DNA of 64,000 nucleotides, taken from positions 195,902 through 259,901 of the forward strand of contig NW_020170475.1 of NCBI RefSeq assembly GCF_000524195.1, in the 5' to 3' direction. The stretch comes from Echinococcus granulosus (Eukaryota > Platyhelminthes > Cestoda > Cyclophyllidea > Taeniidae). Position numbers and translations under genes: made by a program. Below are positions 37,901 to 52,429 of this stretch, one piece after another. Within the stretch, counting starts at the first letter, position 1; the number at the start of each line of letters is the position of its first letter. A model generated the notes under the pieces. The model was not told the origin of the DNA and searched no databases. It saw only the letters and a list, made by a program, of their open reading frames with translations.

Positions 37901-40900
37901 CGGAAGCCGTTTATGCACAAATGTGTATTAGTTTTGTAAATATGAACATACCGAAATCCCCCTTCACTTTTAAGCCGTAGGCACCACACAAACTCATTAT
38001 GATATCGGAACTTTAGTGTTCTTAATAGGCGCTCCAAATAATAAATCTTCAACCGCCATATTAGGGAAGGTTACTGGGGGGCGCATTGGTCCTCAATGAT
38101 GCCGTAGAAAATGTAGATGACTCCTGAAACGAATCGGTGATAATCAAAATTTCCCAGTTTTAAAGTTACCTCTAATTGAAATAAAAATGATTTCCCACCC
38201 TCTGCCTTTGACACGCGCATTAATATGGGTCAGTTTTTGATAGATTTTATTTGAGTGGTTAACCTGTCATTTGCAACAGATTAACCGAAAAGCATATTTA
38301 AACGACTGTCTGCACGGGCAGTTCAAAACTTATCAATTCCTGATTTAATAAAAGGCCTTCCACATGGCCATAACCTCAAACTTGACGGAGCTTTGGCTGA
38401 AGGTAGGGAAGGGGTGCGATAAAATCTAAGAGAGGAAGAATAAATCTTGATGTTCAGATGACGGCAAAAAAGCAGGGCGTAAATGGACCATGCCTCCATC
38501 CTCAACGAGGAGATGGGCGGCTCATATGGCCGAGCCTTTAACCCAAACGATCTGCCGTAGGTTCTGCAGCTCAGCACACCACTTACACCAAAGTTATGAT
38601 TCTCTTTCACTCTAAAGAGCACCCTCTACTTCAGAAAGAGCAATGTTAGGTCACTTAAGCCAGTGTACACACCACCGTGCTGAAGTGCAGGCGGTCAGAA
38701 TTGGCTTCTGCATGACATGATTGAGCAGTTTCTTCGAGTCATTATATTTCTTACGTGTCAAGTGATATCCAAGTCGTAAGTTCTGGACGAGTGTTCCGAC
38801 ACAATTGAAGTGGATCGTGCTAAAAATGAGCTCAGCGGAGGTAACTTTAGGTGATAAGACAAAGTTAAAATTGTTATTATTTCTACCAAAATGGACTGCT
38901 AATACAGCTTTTGTACAACTGACTCCACCCGCCAGATCTTATTTCACATTTATCTTACTTTGTTACATTGCTAAAACGTTAGGCTGTTATATTGTTTTGG
39001 TAAAAAGCAAAGAGGTAAAAGAGTACAAGAGATTGTAAGAGTGCGCCTGACGTATCAATAGTGCAAACTTCCTTTAGGGAAGATTATCACTTCGAAGGAT
39101 TTCTGTTAAAAAAAAGAGATCTTGAAAGTCGTAAAGGAATACGCATTCGACGGAGAACGTCTTATTTGCCTTAGCACTTTATGTAGATTACGTTTTTTTC
39201 AAAACTCGGTAATTCCTGCGGTAGCTAACCATACATTTTAATTAATTTAGAATAGAAGTAACTCTAATTGATGAATTTTAAACCAAATAATTTAAGAACA
39301 CTAGGCAAGATATTGCATTAGTTCTCTATTGCGGTTTTTATGAGAACTGCCGTTTACACTCAACTATTGTCCTCCTGGAAGAGATTATTTATTGCGGACA
39401 CTCTCCTAATTTTTAACGGAGACAAAACCGCATGCTTGGGGTAGTGATAGCAAGGTCTGTAAATGTTGAGCAGAAGGTTAACTTTGGCATTCGACCTTAA
39501 AAACGGTAACTATTTTGAAGGAATCGAAGTGGTACCTGATTTCTATGTTTTAAAACTGGTTCCCGAATCGGATATATCTTTAAGATCTTTTAGGTTTTGG
39601 AGTATTCCATATGCAGACTAAAACAATTCTAAATTTACACTCACGATAATTGACTCGCTCGTGCAGAAGGAGAGAGTTTATTACTAAATTTTCGAGTTTG
39701 CATTTATTCCCTTCGGGTAATCTGCTGCGGTTTTTTGAATCCGCATCTTTTTATTTATCAGTTCGAAATTGGGCTGAAAATGAAGAAAAATCATTTGCCT
39801 TTGTGAGTGTAGAGAGAAAGTAGAGACAAGTTTGTGAAAAAAATAACTCTGACTAAAATTTATTGTTCTGAGGTTTATGAAGAATGCGAGAAGAGGAATG
39901 AAAATTTGTAACAAATTGTTCTTGTAATTCTTAGGCAAACGTAAATGTATGAATTATTGAACTTTGATTAAAATCGTCTAGTTTTTGTCCTTAAAATGAT
40001 CGGCAGCTTAATAAAATCCTGCCAAATGGTAGTTCATAGCAGTAAATAAATTATAGCATACAACACATGAGGGGATTACGGGAAAGTAGTTTTAGGTAAA
40101 ATGGCTCACCGCAAATGACGGATATATCAACAGCAAAGGGCATTTATCAAAGTAGAAAAAACAAAAAATCTTTAAAAATGCTCAAAATTGGTACCGTTCC
40201 TTAAGTGCTGCTCTGATGGCCGAAAAACTCAACCCTACACGTCAGGTGTAAGAGCAGAAATGTTTGAAATATGCAACAAAATGGTATCGGACGACATGGC
40301 GGCATTACTTTTAACGATTGTGAAGGAGATTTGCACTGGCCTGACTTCAGGCACCGCCATAAACATAGCTATCTCTAGAACAGTCTTGATGGGCTACTGC
40401 GACGTGGCAATGGGTGAAGTGACCACCACGGCGTTTATATCTAAGCGGCTGCAACTACTCGGGAACTTAAACTCAAGACAATAATGTGTTTTATTGTCAT
40501 CTTAGTCTCTCTGTAACGATACATAAAAGGACAAATTTGGGAGTAAGAAGGGGAATTAACAGCTATAAGTTAAAAGTGAACTCTTATAATAGTACTGTTT
40601 ATGTATTGCTGCTATCCCCCGTTTATCCATTACAATTGGTTAATTACCTCCAAGACCACAGTATAATCGACACTGCTTCATGGTTCTAGAGGTTTGAGTA
40701 AGTGGCAACCGAATAAATTTGTGAGATGTTTAGAATACACTAAATCAGTATAGAAAACCTCTTTGAATGATTTATTTGTTGAAACGATTTCCATAGTAAT
40801 TCTTCTTTCTTTTTCAGCGGAATGATTTATTTCCAACGAGATACAGCTTTGACAATTCCGGTTTTTAATACGTTGTCTTAAGAAAAAAATGCAGGCATAG

Positions 40901-43900
40901 CTACTTTCGACTGTGTCGCGCTTTACATTTCCCAACTATCTATTTTGCACATGTTTATGTAATCATCCATTGCCAAGAAAAGGCGATAGTCATCAATTGT
41001 AATACTGTGTGGGAGTAACGGCGAATAGTGGTGAAGCCGTAATTTTCTCCCCATCTTGTGGTTAAGACCCTTTTCAAGAGTAAGTTCACTGGCTTGATGA
41101 ATAACTAATGAACTAACTAATCTTAGACGTTTCTGAAGTGGGGGTTTTAAGTTTTGTACTGTATCGTATTGAGTAGATGGATCTCAGCCTTTATTGTTTG
41201 TTTGGTCTTTACAAGGTGAACAATTCACAGTGGGAATTTTCGTCTGTAGTCCGCCATGTAAAAAACATGCAGTTTTTTGTAAAAAAGGTAGGGACTTGGA
41301 AATGTAGAGTGGTGAGTGGATTAGTTGACCATAAGCAATGATGGTTCTTTTATTATCATTGAAGAAAAATCAACCTTTCATCACAACTTCGACACAGTCT
41401 CTGCAGCTTACTGCTATCTGTTAATGCACGCCTTGCAGAACCCAGTTGCTAAAGCCTTAATGACTTTACCCATTGATAAGTGTATTTGTAAAATGCTTCC
41501 GCATGGGTTAATCTCAACTGCATTTTGTCATTAGAGATACTTATCTTTTTATGCTAAATATTCGTCTAGTTTTGAGTAGTTTTGGAATGCTTTGGCTAAT
41601 CAACCTTCTTCAAATGCCGTGCAGCTTTTACGAGGAGCTTTCATGGCTTTGAAGTTATGTATACTTCTGTAAAATAGGCACACCTGAAAAACCTTATCTT
41701 CAGCCAACTTTGTACGATATTAGAGAGCGAATTAAGAAAAATATAGTACAAAGGATAACAAAGATTACCGCACTGGTAGACTGATACCTTTCTAGACTGC
41801 ATGGTGAATGCAAACAATTAGGGCTGACAAGTTTTAGGATGTGACTGCATGTTATCACACCGAAAGCAGTGCGTACATTTCTAGATATCAGACTTCAGAG
41901 AGCATAGAAGGGAATCCTCCATGAAATGCGGTGGAAGATATTTTTATGGCGATGACAGAACTTTGGTGTCACATAAATGAGTAAGCGCAGATAATTATCA
42001 GCTTTGAAATTAGTGCCAGTATATCAATGAAGATCTTAATTAAAATTATGGCTTTCAGCAAAAAAGCTGTGCCATAGTCAACTGCAACGTGTTTTGTTAA
42101 AGCAATTTATATTTGAGGATACACGAGGATTTTTACTTCTGGTATCTAGCACATCTAAATACTAAGTTCTCTGTCTATCACTTAAACTGAGATAGTTCCA
42201 ATGGTAATTTTAACGAAATAATGTGCAATACCAATATTCAGTTTAGGAAAATTGGTAGAATATAAAATTATTAACTCCAATGGTTATATTACCACTACTT
42301 CTTATCTACTCCTGCGATTATTTCCAGTGTGGTCTTTTTTATCAAAGCAGTGTTTCCAAATTAACTAAGACTGATTTCCACGCAAAGTGAATACCTTGGG
42401 GGCAAAGTAGTAAACAGTTTCAAAATAAATTGACAACTTAATCGTGCTTCTTTACTTAAATATACAACAAAACCACTAAACGCAGTTAAATAACTACCCA
42501 CGATAGATCAGAAGTTTAAACATTTTTGGCAAAGTATAGCAGGCAGTGTCTTTCCAAATACTTCGAGATAGATTCTAGGCAAATTAAAAGAAAATTTTAA
42601 GTATATATCTGCTGCTGCTGCTGCCCTTTTGCAGAAAGCAACTAGAACCTCCCGAAATCAGAAGTGTTCGAATTACTCAGGTTATTTTTGAGAAGATGGT
42701 TGGATTGATTAAGGATGGATAGGCATTTGGATCTACAGCATCAGCACCAATGACCTGAACGGATCCGCTTGTCAGAAATCGACCGCTGCTTCAAGGTCCA
42801 CGTAGTCGCAGAAGGTCATCACCAATGTTGCTAAATGGCTGACAAGACTGGAATGTTAAGAGCGTCCCAAATAATGGTTATGCTGACTGGACAGCGGGCG
42901 GACGGATAGTCAAAAGTGGGGGCTTTGACAGCTTTAAGTTCTTTAAATTGGGTTAAATTTTTATGATTAAAGGCGCAACTAACAATGAAGCTAAAAGTAG
43001 AATTTCGCCTTTGTTTATAACTGATAAAGCTGATCAATCAAAGAGCTATCTTGATACAAGTAGAAACTTTATAGAAATATCTTGAAAATCGAAGAAAAAC
43101 AGCACAAGCGCACTAAGTCAATGATTTCAAAGACTTATTAATGTAGGCTACATTACAAAGTCAGCTAAAATTAGAGCATACTTTCGATTTCACTGGCGTG
43201 ATACTGACTGGACCTCCAAACTCCACTATCACTGGAGTCGAACTAAAGTCAACAACAAACCCTGCAGAAATCCATGCCAGCACAGTAAAGCTACATATTC
43301 TCAGAGACGTCCGAATTTTGAAATGTTCCGAAGAAATGAGAAATATTTATCCCACTGAACTCTTACACATCTCGTTTGTAATGAATGAAGTAGTTGATAG
43401 TTTGGCAATCAACCTGCCTTTGCTCCACTGTGGCAGCACAGAGGTCTGTGTCTGCTGTAGCTAGCTGGGCGACCGGTTCCACATAGTTTCCAAATTCATC
43501 CGCGTCATAAATGCCGATGCCCAGAAGGTGAGTAATTTGTTACCTTTCGATGAAATGAAACCATTAACCTCATTATATATCACCTGGATGAAAACCTGCT
43601 AATTTTGATACAAGATGTTCTTTATAGCTAAATATGAAATGAAAAGTAGCTTTTAAGCACTACTCTCATTCACCAGAATACCAAAATCAGTGCAATATTT
43701 ATGCTCACAGATTTCACAAACTGTCAGTCATTTTTCGATAACCTACTTAAATGCAAAAAATTGCATATTGCTAGGATCAAAATTCGATTGCTATTTTCAG
43801 AAAAGTGAAATACATAGCTGATTATTGTTCAAAGCGTAGCATTTGATCTACAAAGTCCTTAAATTATTACTCAGAAGTTCTAAGCGAAATAGGAATAATT

Positions 43901-44580
43901 TGCACACCTCCCCTGATTAATGAAGTCAAACATACTACTCGAACACATAGAGAAGGACTGTCTTAATTGCTCTAACAGTAAACTATGCTTTAAGCAAGAG
44001 GAATGGGGAAATCACTTTAACATCTTTCCTGTAACACTACTAGGCGATAAACTAAGTAGAGGAGTTTTATCAGATTAAAGTATCAAATTAAAAATACCTC
44101 GAATTTAATTCCGCCGACCAATACATATTATTAAGCTGAGCTGCTCCGTAGTCTGACCTTTTTCTGGTCATTTAATCAGTCAAATGCGCCAGGTGCTCTT
44201 TAGCCTAAATATTAAGCCAATTAAGATCAGTTAAATGGTTTACACGGTTGATAACAAGGGGCTCCATGTCTCCAAACAGAGCATTCTCGGGGGCGAAAAG
44301 TGAATTACTGGAATTCGCTTTAAAAATTATAAACTTCAAATTAAATTGCGAAGTAAAAGTTTTTCTTACTACGATGTAGAAACATGTTCAACAAAGTTTG
44401 AAGCCAGACGAATAAGTCGTAAATAAACAATCTTGTACAGGTGGTGGTGACAGTCATTCCTGTGTTTTGCAATGTTATGCACTTCTACTGCTATGGTTTT
44501 ATGAGAAGATAACAAATTAGACCAGTTCCCTTATAATCTGATCATTTATTAATAGTGACAAATCAGCCGCAGAAGGACTG

Positions 44581-44725
44581 TTACATAATAAAATAGGGTA
44601 CAGAATCAGGTGCGAACACGGTATCATTGCAAACTTCGTCTTGAGTCTGTTTAAGAGCCTCCGAAGCGGTGGCGTTTAATAGCAAGCCAGACAAGAGAAC
44701 CCAAAAATTTCCTGACGGTGCCCAT
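44581..44725 (-). pseudogene. possible broken signal-peptide exon
   Basis: ATG at 44725 (minus) starts MGTVRKF. In the +1 frame the sequence continues WVLLSGLLLNATASEALK then TQDEVCND and stops at 44581, which looks like a signal peptide with a mature N-terminus. The two frames meet at a run of five T (44707-44703 on the minus strand), so a one-base indel or assembly error could separate them. A CCGACAG acceptor-like site lies just upstream. I do not recognise a family, and chance cannot be excluded. Confidence 0.2.
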
Positions 44726-47700
44726 TACTGTCGGTGGTAAGTAAAATTTAGACTAGATTCCAACTTTTAACTCATTAACTTGTGCCAGGTAAGAAGCCAC
44801 TTCCAAGTTAATCATGGAAGAGTTCTAGGGATTTACTTCGTGCGTGTATTAAGTGGTATCCAGATTAGCAGGTAAAAACACCCATTAAATAGCCAGTAAA
44901 TCAGATCTTAAAATTGTTAATCCACAAAATGGCTATGGCACTGTAAAATAACCAAATAAAAAGGGTTATCTCGAAATTGTTCTACGCTTGTCTCTGCTCT
45001 GTTTTACGTACCTGTATATGTTTACTTAGTCCAAAGAGTGGATGGCAATATTTTAACTTAGTGCCTTAGGACAAATAACTGCAGAAATCGGTACATGGGA
45101 ATGGCTATTCAGTTTCCAAAACGTCGTAAGGTATACACTTTTGTTACGCAGATATTTCGTCCTCCCCGCAATGGCCAATTAGATATTATATAATTTCTAT
45201 GAAAATATAAATACAAAGGAAAAATACCTAGTTCACAAAGTAATTGGACGCAGGTTTTGTCGAGCGCTTTATAGTTATTTGTTTTGTCAGGATGAATAAT
45301 CCCAAACGGATATTTTATGTTCCAATTAATCCTTAAGTTTAGTTTAAGAAATCACTTCACATTATATGTACATTTCATTCTTATGGTTTTATAAACTAAT
45401 ATAAACTGTGGGACTATTGGCACTTCTTGCAATGGCCTTTAGTTTCAAACTCGTCAATTGACAAGACTGATTTATGGATGAGAGTATATGCTGTTAAAGT
45501 TGGCGCCATAATGGGGAGGGTAGGCCATGTGGGGAATTGAGTTTCGTATTCCCTACGTTGACCGAATCATAAGGTTCGGCCACCTCGAAATCTGGTCACC
45601 TCGAGGGGGATAGTAGTACAAATATGCATTAAGTACTATTGTGATTGCACCCACGTGGCAATTATGCACAAATAGACTGCTTTACCTTGCAGTTTACGGA
45701 CACCTAAATCAACTCAGAAAAAGTGACTGCCATGTTGACAAGTTTATGCATGAAGGATAGTCAAAATAATAGGAGAAGAATTGGAGATCTAAGTCTAATC
45801 GTTCTGTGCAAAATAATCTTACTATATCGGCTTTTCATGCTGTAATTTCAATTACATGCAGAGTTCTGAGATTTCAAAGGCCATCAAAATCCGCACGATG
45901 CGAAAATTACTTGGTTTCATGCAGCAAATAGTGCATGTAATGCCTCATTATTTGTTTAAGTCTTTTTTTTGTTTTGCGGGCACCTACGGCCCCGCCATTG
46001 TACTTCCGCTGGCGAGCATTGCCTCGTATCTTAAAGACGTTTAAAACTACTCTCAACAAATACGTAATATAATTAAATGTTTAAAGAATCAGGATGACAC
46101 TTTTTACTCTTTTCCATTTTTCCACTTAGCTCCTACACATTTTAATGGGAGCAAGGGCCCTATTTACTCCACAGAGGTGTAGATGTATGCACGATCGCTA
46201 TCTACTCTATGGAACGCCCAGTTCATCACATCTACTGTATTAGCTGTTCAATTGACTAGGATGTGATTCCGACTTCTGAGTATTTACTTTGCAATATAAG
46301 CAGTATTGCCTTTAGGTTTGAAAAGAAGGTGTCATTTTTTACATACTTAAGTTCAGATGCGGATGGCATTCTTTAAAAATTTCAGTTGCTTATCGCGTTC
46401 CTTGATTTCGCATAGAATGCTTTAAAGATGGAGGATAACTAAAGAACGCTTGCATGGTTAAATTTGTTGATCTTACCCAATCGCCTGTATAGGTATGTAC
46501 GAAAACCAAGCAGGGCTTTTTTCCGATTATCAAGTTCCCCCGAAATGTTACTTGGTAACCGACCAATTTTATGCTGGTAAGTCATAAATTAAGGGCACAT
46601 TGAATTTCTACATATGAAATTTCCGCAAAACCAAAGCGAGGCGTTAAGCACATAATCTAGGCATTAAAAGGCCCCCTCTCCGTGTGAACGTCGTCTGGGG
46701 TGCTTCCCTTCGTCAATCTCCTGCGTCAGCCACCACAATGCAGGCGATGCTATAAGAAATGACGCCGTGGCCCATCATCACTAGCTAGAGATAAATAAAA
46801 CCATACAAATACTAGGATCAAATGATGTGTACGTTTCTCAGTTATGTGGAATTTCTCATTGCCATTTATTGTCACCCTAAGGCCTCTCTCCTAAGGTGAA
46901 GGAACTTCAGATGCATTTTTAAGTCTATGTGAAATTTTAAAAATAATTGCGATCTTGCGAGTAGCATTTGTTCTTTCTTGTGTTTAATTAAATAAAAAGA
47001 AAATTGTACCTTAAGGTCCGCTGATGCTTGTTAATGCCAAGTTTGTGAAAAACACAGTTCTCGTATCTGGCATCCGGTTGTAACTCCTTGCTACTCCTAA
47101 AATGTCACTGACATATCAGCCCCCTACAACTAATCAGGTCTGTTTGTTGCGGTTAAGAGGATTTCAAAACCAATGCTCAAAACTGTTAGGGGTTGATGTT
47201 CACTGCAAGTATTACCGTAAAAAACTACAACTTAGATAAGAGAGAAAACTTGAATAAGCAGTTTGTTCCCTCCACACAGTACCCTTTCTTGCCAACAAAG
47301 TGCACCAGCAGCAAGAAGAAGATTGTCCCTTTTCTTGTATTAAAATTTGCAAAATTTTGTCCGCTTTGGTTCTTGGGCAAATTAAACTTTGCCACTATCA
47401 AAACGAATTCGCCTAATTGTGTAAAACCCTTTGCCTTTAGCTTCAACGGGAGCGGATTTGGCTGTCAAATAGTTGGAGCTTGACAATACAACAGAAGGTG
47501 ACGGTCATTCAGGTAAGTTGATGTTGATTCATAAAAACTATCATGTTTTGGTTAACATCTGTTTGAATAAATCACATTTTACCTTAGAATGTGATCTGCT
47601 TGGTATTCTCCCATAAATTAATGTAACAGCAGCGGGTGGTTGAGTTTTGCTTGTGGAAACAGTGAAAGAGGAATAACTGCGGTACACCATCAAGTGTTCT

Positions 47701-49202
47701 GCTAATGCTTTGCTCATCAAGGCTACGTTTGCTTAAGATAAAACAACTTAGCCTTAAAATGAGTTGTGTATTTGCGTTTGATTAACTAATGAACTTTCCA
47801 TGGACTAAACTGTGGAACGCTTTCATGAGACATTGGCGGCAAAATTAAGTAGACGCTGAGGCGCCCATTGTACTCGCTATTTTTATACGCTTCATTTTAA
47901 TTGTGTCCTTCATCTTACAACCTGTTTTACGTCGAATGCCAACATTATGATGCCATCAAACGCGGAAAACGGGTCAGGAGTCAAGCCAGAATTATTTCAC
48001 TGTGCTGTAAGTTTTACTTTAACTAAAAGAGTAGTGGTTAAGGATCGTCGAATTTATCTATTAAAAAAATTCAAATAACTAAAGAGGTGTTCTTTCGAGG
48101 CAAATAATGTACGACGATTTTCATAAATTCCAGTAGACACATGAAGACGTCATTAAGCCTGGCACAATATTTTCTTTGCAATAAATTTTTAGTTTAGAAC
48201 GCAGATTAAGGTAATCAGATCATAATCCCGGTCACCAACTGCGCCCACCGTTTAAAAATGGATAAAAGCAAAAAGATAGCCTACTTAGTAAGTCTTGTTG
48301 TGGAGTCACTTTTGCTTTAATTTAAACAACTCTCTGAAAGTTCTTTGAAAGTTGTATTTGTATTTAATTTTTTTGCCCACCTTGTCGTTGGGAGACGCTT
48401 TCATAGATCGATTCCTTGAAGACCATGAAGAAGTGCTAAGTTGGCTGAGCAAAGTGAAAAAGGAAGGGTAAAAGGAAACAGTAGCTACATTTCCAATCCA
48501 ATTTGTTTCATCATACAAAATTAAGAAGAAGCGCAAAATAAACTCCACCTTGTCCTTAGTTAAAACAATTTAATTGTGTTAGCCATCGCTAAAGTCTTCG
48601 TATTTTACCTTTTACACCAATTATCCAAAACAATTTGGGAGCTTACTGTTGCAAAAGTCGCTTGAAAGGCAAGAAATGATTTATCAAGGTTAACTGGTTG
48701 CCGACCATTATCGAGAATGAAAAGTGTGTCGGATGTTTTGCTCCGTTTGAAAATATCACGGATGATAACAAATATGTACAGACCACCTCCATTTGCTTCA
48801 TTGTAAAACTTCCGTAAGGGAAATAATCACAACCAGATAAATGATCCTTTTGGATTAATCCTGCATATTTCTGGGACAAACGAAATATGAATTATAGCGG
48901 TCTGTAGCAATGGATCAATGGCTTATCATCATAAAGACGCACAACAAACACTTTTTTGCGATTTTGACAATTTTCCTTCATTGTTAATTAATTCAGATTA
49001 CAGGAGTGTATGCTAATTCGAAATATTCAGTCGATGAACATCTGAACATCTGTGGGGAATGTTATTGAATTAGGGTCCAACATTTCCTTTGCTATGCGTT
49101 ATAGACGAGTGATAATGGAACTCGAATTTACTGATGGCTTTTAAGTGATTTTTTACGAAAATGACTGAGCAGGAAGTGTGATACCTTCATTGTTTAACTC
49201 TC

Positions 49203-49361
49203 GGTTTCGATAATGGGCCATGTAGGAGCTCCGTCACCGTACCTCTCCGGGCCGTCCGATCTCTAGGCCATGCCCATAGCACTGAGCCCTTCTGCGAGTC
49301 GACAATACATGGTCTACCAGAGTATTGTGTCTTTTTTCGCCTTCAGAGAAGTGTCGGGACG
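49203..49361 (+). repeat. dispersed repeat, copy B
   Basis: Partner of the block at 728-903, same orientation. The match is strongest over the last 45 bases (GAGTATTGTGTCTT through TCGGGACG) and weaker to the left. It is GC-richer than its surroundings. The two copies differ at many positions, so this is an old insertion or a fast-diverging family. A GC-rich block at about 45500-45615, with the motif TAGGCCATG also present here, may be a more distant relative. Confidence 0.55.
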
Positions 49362-52300
49362 GAATTCACTTATGAAATAGTGGAAACAGCATTGGATCCC
49401 TTTTATTTCTGAATTTTAATTATAGCATCGAAATGGGTATGTCTAGAAAACCTTATAATTTATAAAAATGAAAAGAATATGACTTTGAAATTCTACACCA
49501 TGTTTCCCTGTCCCTCTTGTAAAAACTGTGCATCATGTCCACTTCAAGTTACTCGGAGTCCAATTGGAATCCAAATTGAAGTATGCTGAATTTCAAAATT
49601 CACTTTCAGCAGCTAAACAGGATCCGCATGCACTTTAGCAGCGAACGGGCTTTTTATCCAGTAAAGTGACAGAACTAATTAGAGCAATAACCAACTACTA
49701 TTTAATAAAGAATTGAAACGTTTACAGGAGATTTTTCAACTAAATTAGATTTCCCGCTACCTGTGCTTATTCATTATAGCTTTCTGATGAAAAGGAATGC
49801 AAAGTTATTTTTTATGCAAGATGAAATCTCAAACAAGGTTCAAGTTTTCCAATGACGGCGGTTTTTGGTTCTATCGTTCCACTTTTATGCTTGCGACTCA
49901 TTTAGCTCGCCTATTCATCGTATTTACCAAATTCAAATATACCGTTTCTTTAATTCCTTTGCATAGAATAAGTTTTAAACGTGCAAGTAAAGTGAGAACT
50001 TAAAACACACTGATGGGATACGCAATTTGCTTTTTGCGTTATATAGACACGAAGCAGCCTCTCCCATTACTGTAAGGCTAGGAATTCTGGTTATATATAA
50101 TCAAGAAGCTTTCAATCTCCCATACTCATTGTGTATTTATTGAATAAATACTATTTAGTTATTTACAAATATGATATAGCTCATTAGCATCCTTCATTGC
50201 ACACCGCAGTCTATTTAGAGGTTCCCAAACACCTAATTCGGTCGAAAGTGACATTTGACTAGAGGTTATCAGATTTAAAAGGAGTTGTGGTGGGCATGCA
50301 CTTTTACACATCCAACTAAAGCAGTTTTACTTTTTCACCGTCACCAGAAGTAAAAATATAACTTTGCTAGGGGCCTTTGTAGTGGTCAGTTGAAAATATC
50401 ATATCTTATCTTAACTAGAAAGATCAACAGCGATGAATGATCCCCAAGTTAGAATATGTGCTGAAAAGAGTTGTCTGCTCAAACTAGGGAGATGGCAAAT
50501 GTTCACTCGAGACAAAAGGCAAGCATAGGGCGCTTCAAGTAATGCTCCATCACCGTTAAGTCGCAGATAAGCTTATCTTCGATACAACGCGTTCCTCCGC
50601 TGTTTGTGACTTAGTAAACTTTGAACCAAAAGGCGAGTGATGCTTAAAAGATTATGAGGGAGAGGCTTCAATTGCACGTCTTGAATAAAATAATAGACTG
50701 AAGCGCTGAGCTTTTTGAAATTACAAAGTTATGTATCACCAATTATTTGGACAAGTATGCACCAAGAAATAGACTCAATCTTAGTCGCACACCACCCTTT
50801 AAACCTTTTGGTCCTTCATTTAAATACGCAATAGCCATGGTTTCGTGACAATTATGTGTACGGTGTTGCATTTAAAGCTAAGGATAGATTAACCTGGAAT
50901 CTAGAACCTAGTTGAATTGTAAATAGGCACTTTTAGCCTAAACACGCTTAACCCTGCTTTGTAAAACGCTTCTCCATCCTCTTCACTGCCACAAAGACAA
51001 TCCTGGATTTAAAAGAACTCTTATTATTTTCGGTCGAGTTCACTTTAGGCATTTGATTGTTCTAGCTGTGGTTCGAACTGTGTCTTGTTTAATACCTAGC
51101 TGGTGTTGGTGTGCCAACCACTCACTGAGGTTGTATGTACTTGGAAAGAAAAATTCATCTATAAGGTTTTTTCTTAATTAATTAATCACAGCCACTAATA
51201 TTTGGTGCCTGTTTGCTGCTGCTTGTAAGACTGGATGGCTAGGCGGAGGCAACGTGGTCTCATGCTATTCCTAAATGCACTGATTCGGAATAAAAGTTCT
51301 TTTACAGAGTTCACTTACAGTATTGTAAGATCCAAATTGATGCAGCTCTATTTAGAAATTACAGTTATCAAGTCAAAACTGTACGAACAAAAAATGTTTC
51401 CAGAAAAGGTTGACCTATGCTTATCTATACTTGTCAATATCAGTCCTTCATTGGGCGAGTAGGATTTCACCTACTTTTTAGAACTTTTTAATGCTATTGA
51501 ACCATTTGCTATAAATGCGAAGACGCTGTCAACTTGGATTGTTAAGCCTGCGTCTAGCCGAAACTTCCAAATCTGGTGTTTCTCTGTATTCCTTGGGCAT
51601 TATAAATTCCCTTTTTTGTATAGCCAAAAGACTTTGTAATATTCCTTGAGTGGTCCCACCTTTTAATCTACCCGGAAATAAAACCAAAATGTCCGTAAAA
51701 TTCCATTGGTAAACCACTCCGATCATATGCGATCCAATGCAATTTTACCCGGCAGCCAACAGTCATTAAACTGACCGAAACCTTTATTAATCTCCGGTAG
51801 TTATACCACGACATCTTAACGTGATTATTTTTCGATCATTTCATTCCCTTTCCCTTTCCTTTTATTATAGAACCAAAGAACCCCTAAAGAATCGACACGA
51901 CTTAAAGACTCCCTAATAAAGGTCGTTTCGCTCAAAATCTTTCTTTATGTTTTGGCGCAATTGCCATCGGTAGTGGTAGGGAATGTAACAGCCCTTGCAA
52001 AAAGCAAGCAGCCACAACTTAGATCCCAATTTCTCCACAGCATTAAACCACCAGCAATACCTCAAACAGCACACTGAAACTTCTACGATAATGTTTCACC
52101 TACACAATATAGTAAGCATCTTTACATATTAATACCTCCAGATATAACCGACTAATTCCCTATTTCTACTTACCATGACAAATACTCCATTATTCAATTG
52201 ACATTTTATGTAGCTGTTCGCTGTCAACCATTTGTTACAATTAAAAACACCTTCTGGCAACTAATCAAGAACAAAAGTTTAAACAGGAAGACAATTATAC

Positions 52301-52429
52301 ATTCGACAACGCATAGTGCCCCAATGTTAATTAAAAACAATGATTGTGCAAAAGAGGAACAGCAAAAGGGGAAAATTATTGGTGGTAGCGGGCGATTAGA
52401 AGCGTTGACCCTTACGCACAGTAGACACC

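Larger units (their letters stand above)
34927..52429. other. gene-poor interval of about 17.5 kb
   Basis: Lies between the 3' ends of HHAT and laminin beta. No complete gene is recognisable. It is AT-rich with scattered GC-richer patches near 40200-40480, 42720-42830, 43200-43530, 44600-44740, 45500-45615 and 46680-46770, a (CTG)5 tract at about 42610-42624, and one copy of the dispersed repeat (49203-49361). Open frames here are short and resemble no known family. Confidence 0.55.

Noticed and set aside
40188..40484. 98-codon plus-strand ORF as a gene
   Set aside because: No recognisable family, no flanking splice logic, and the minus strand is equally open for much of it. Kept only as part of a low-confidence finding.
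47193..47483. 96-codon plus-strand ORF and its antisense partner
   Set aside because: Low-complexity Lys/Phe/Asn composition expected of AT-rich DNA, and no homology.
51235..51462. 75-codon plus-strand ORF
   Set aside because: AT-rich composition, no family resemblance and no supporting signals; likely chance.
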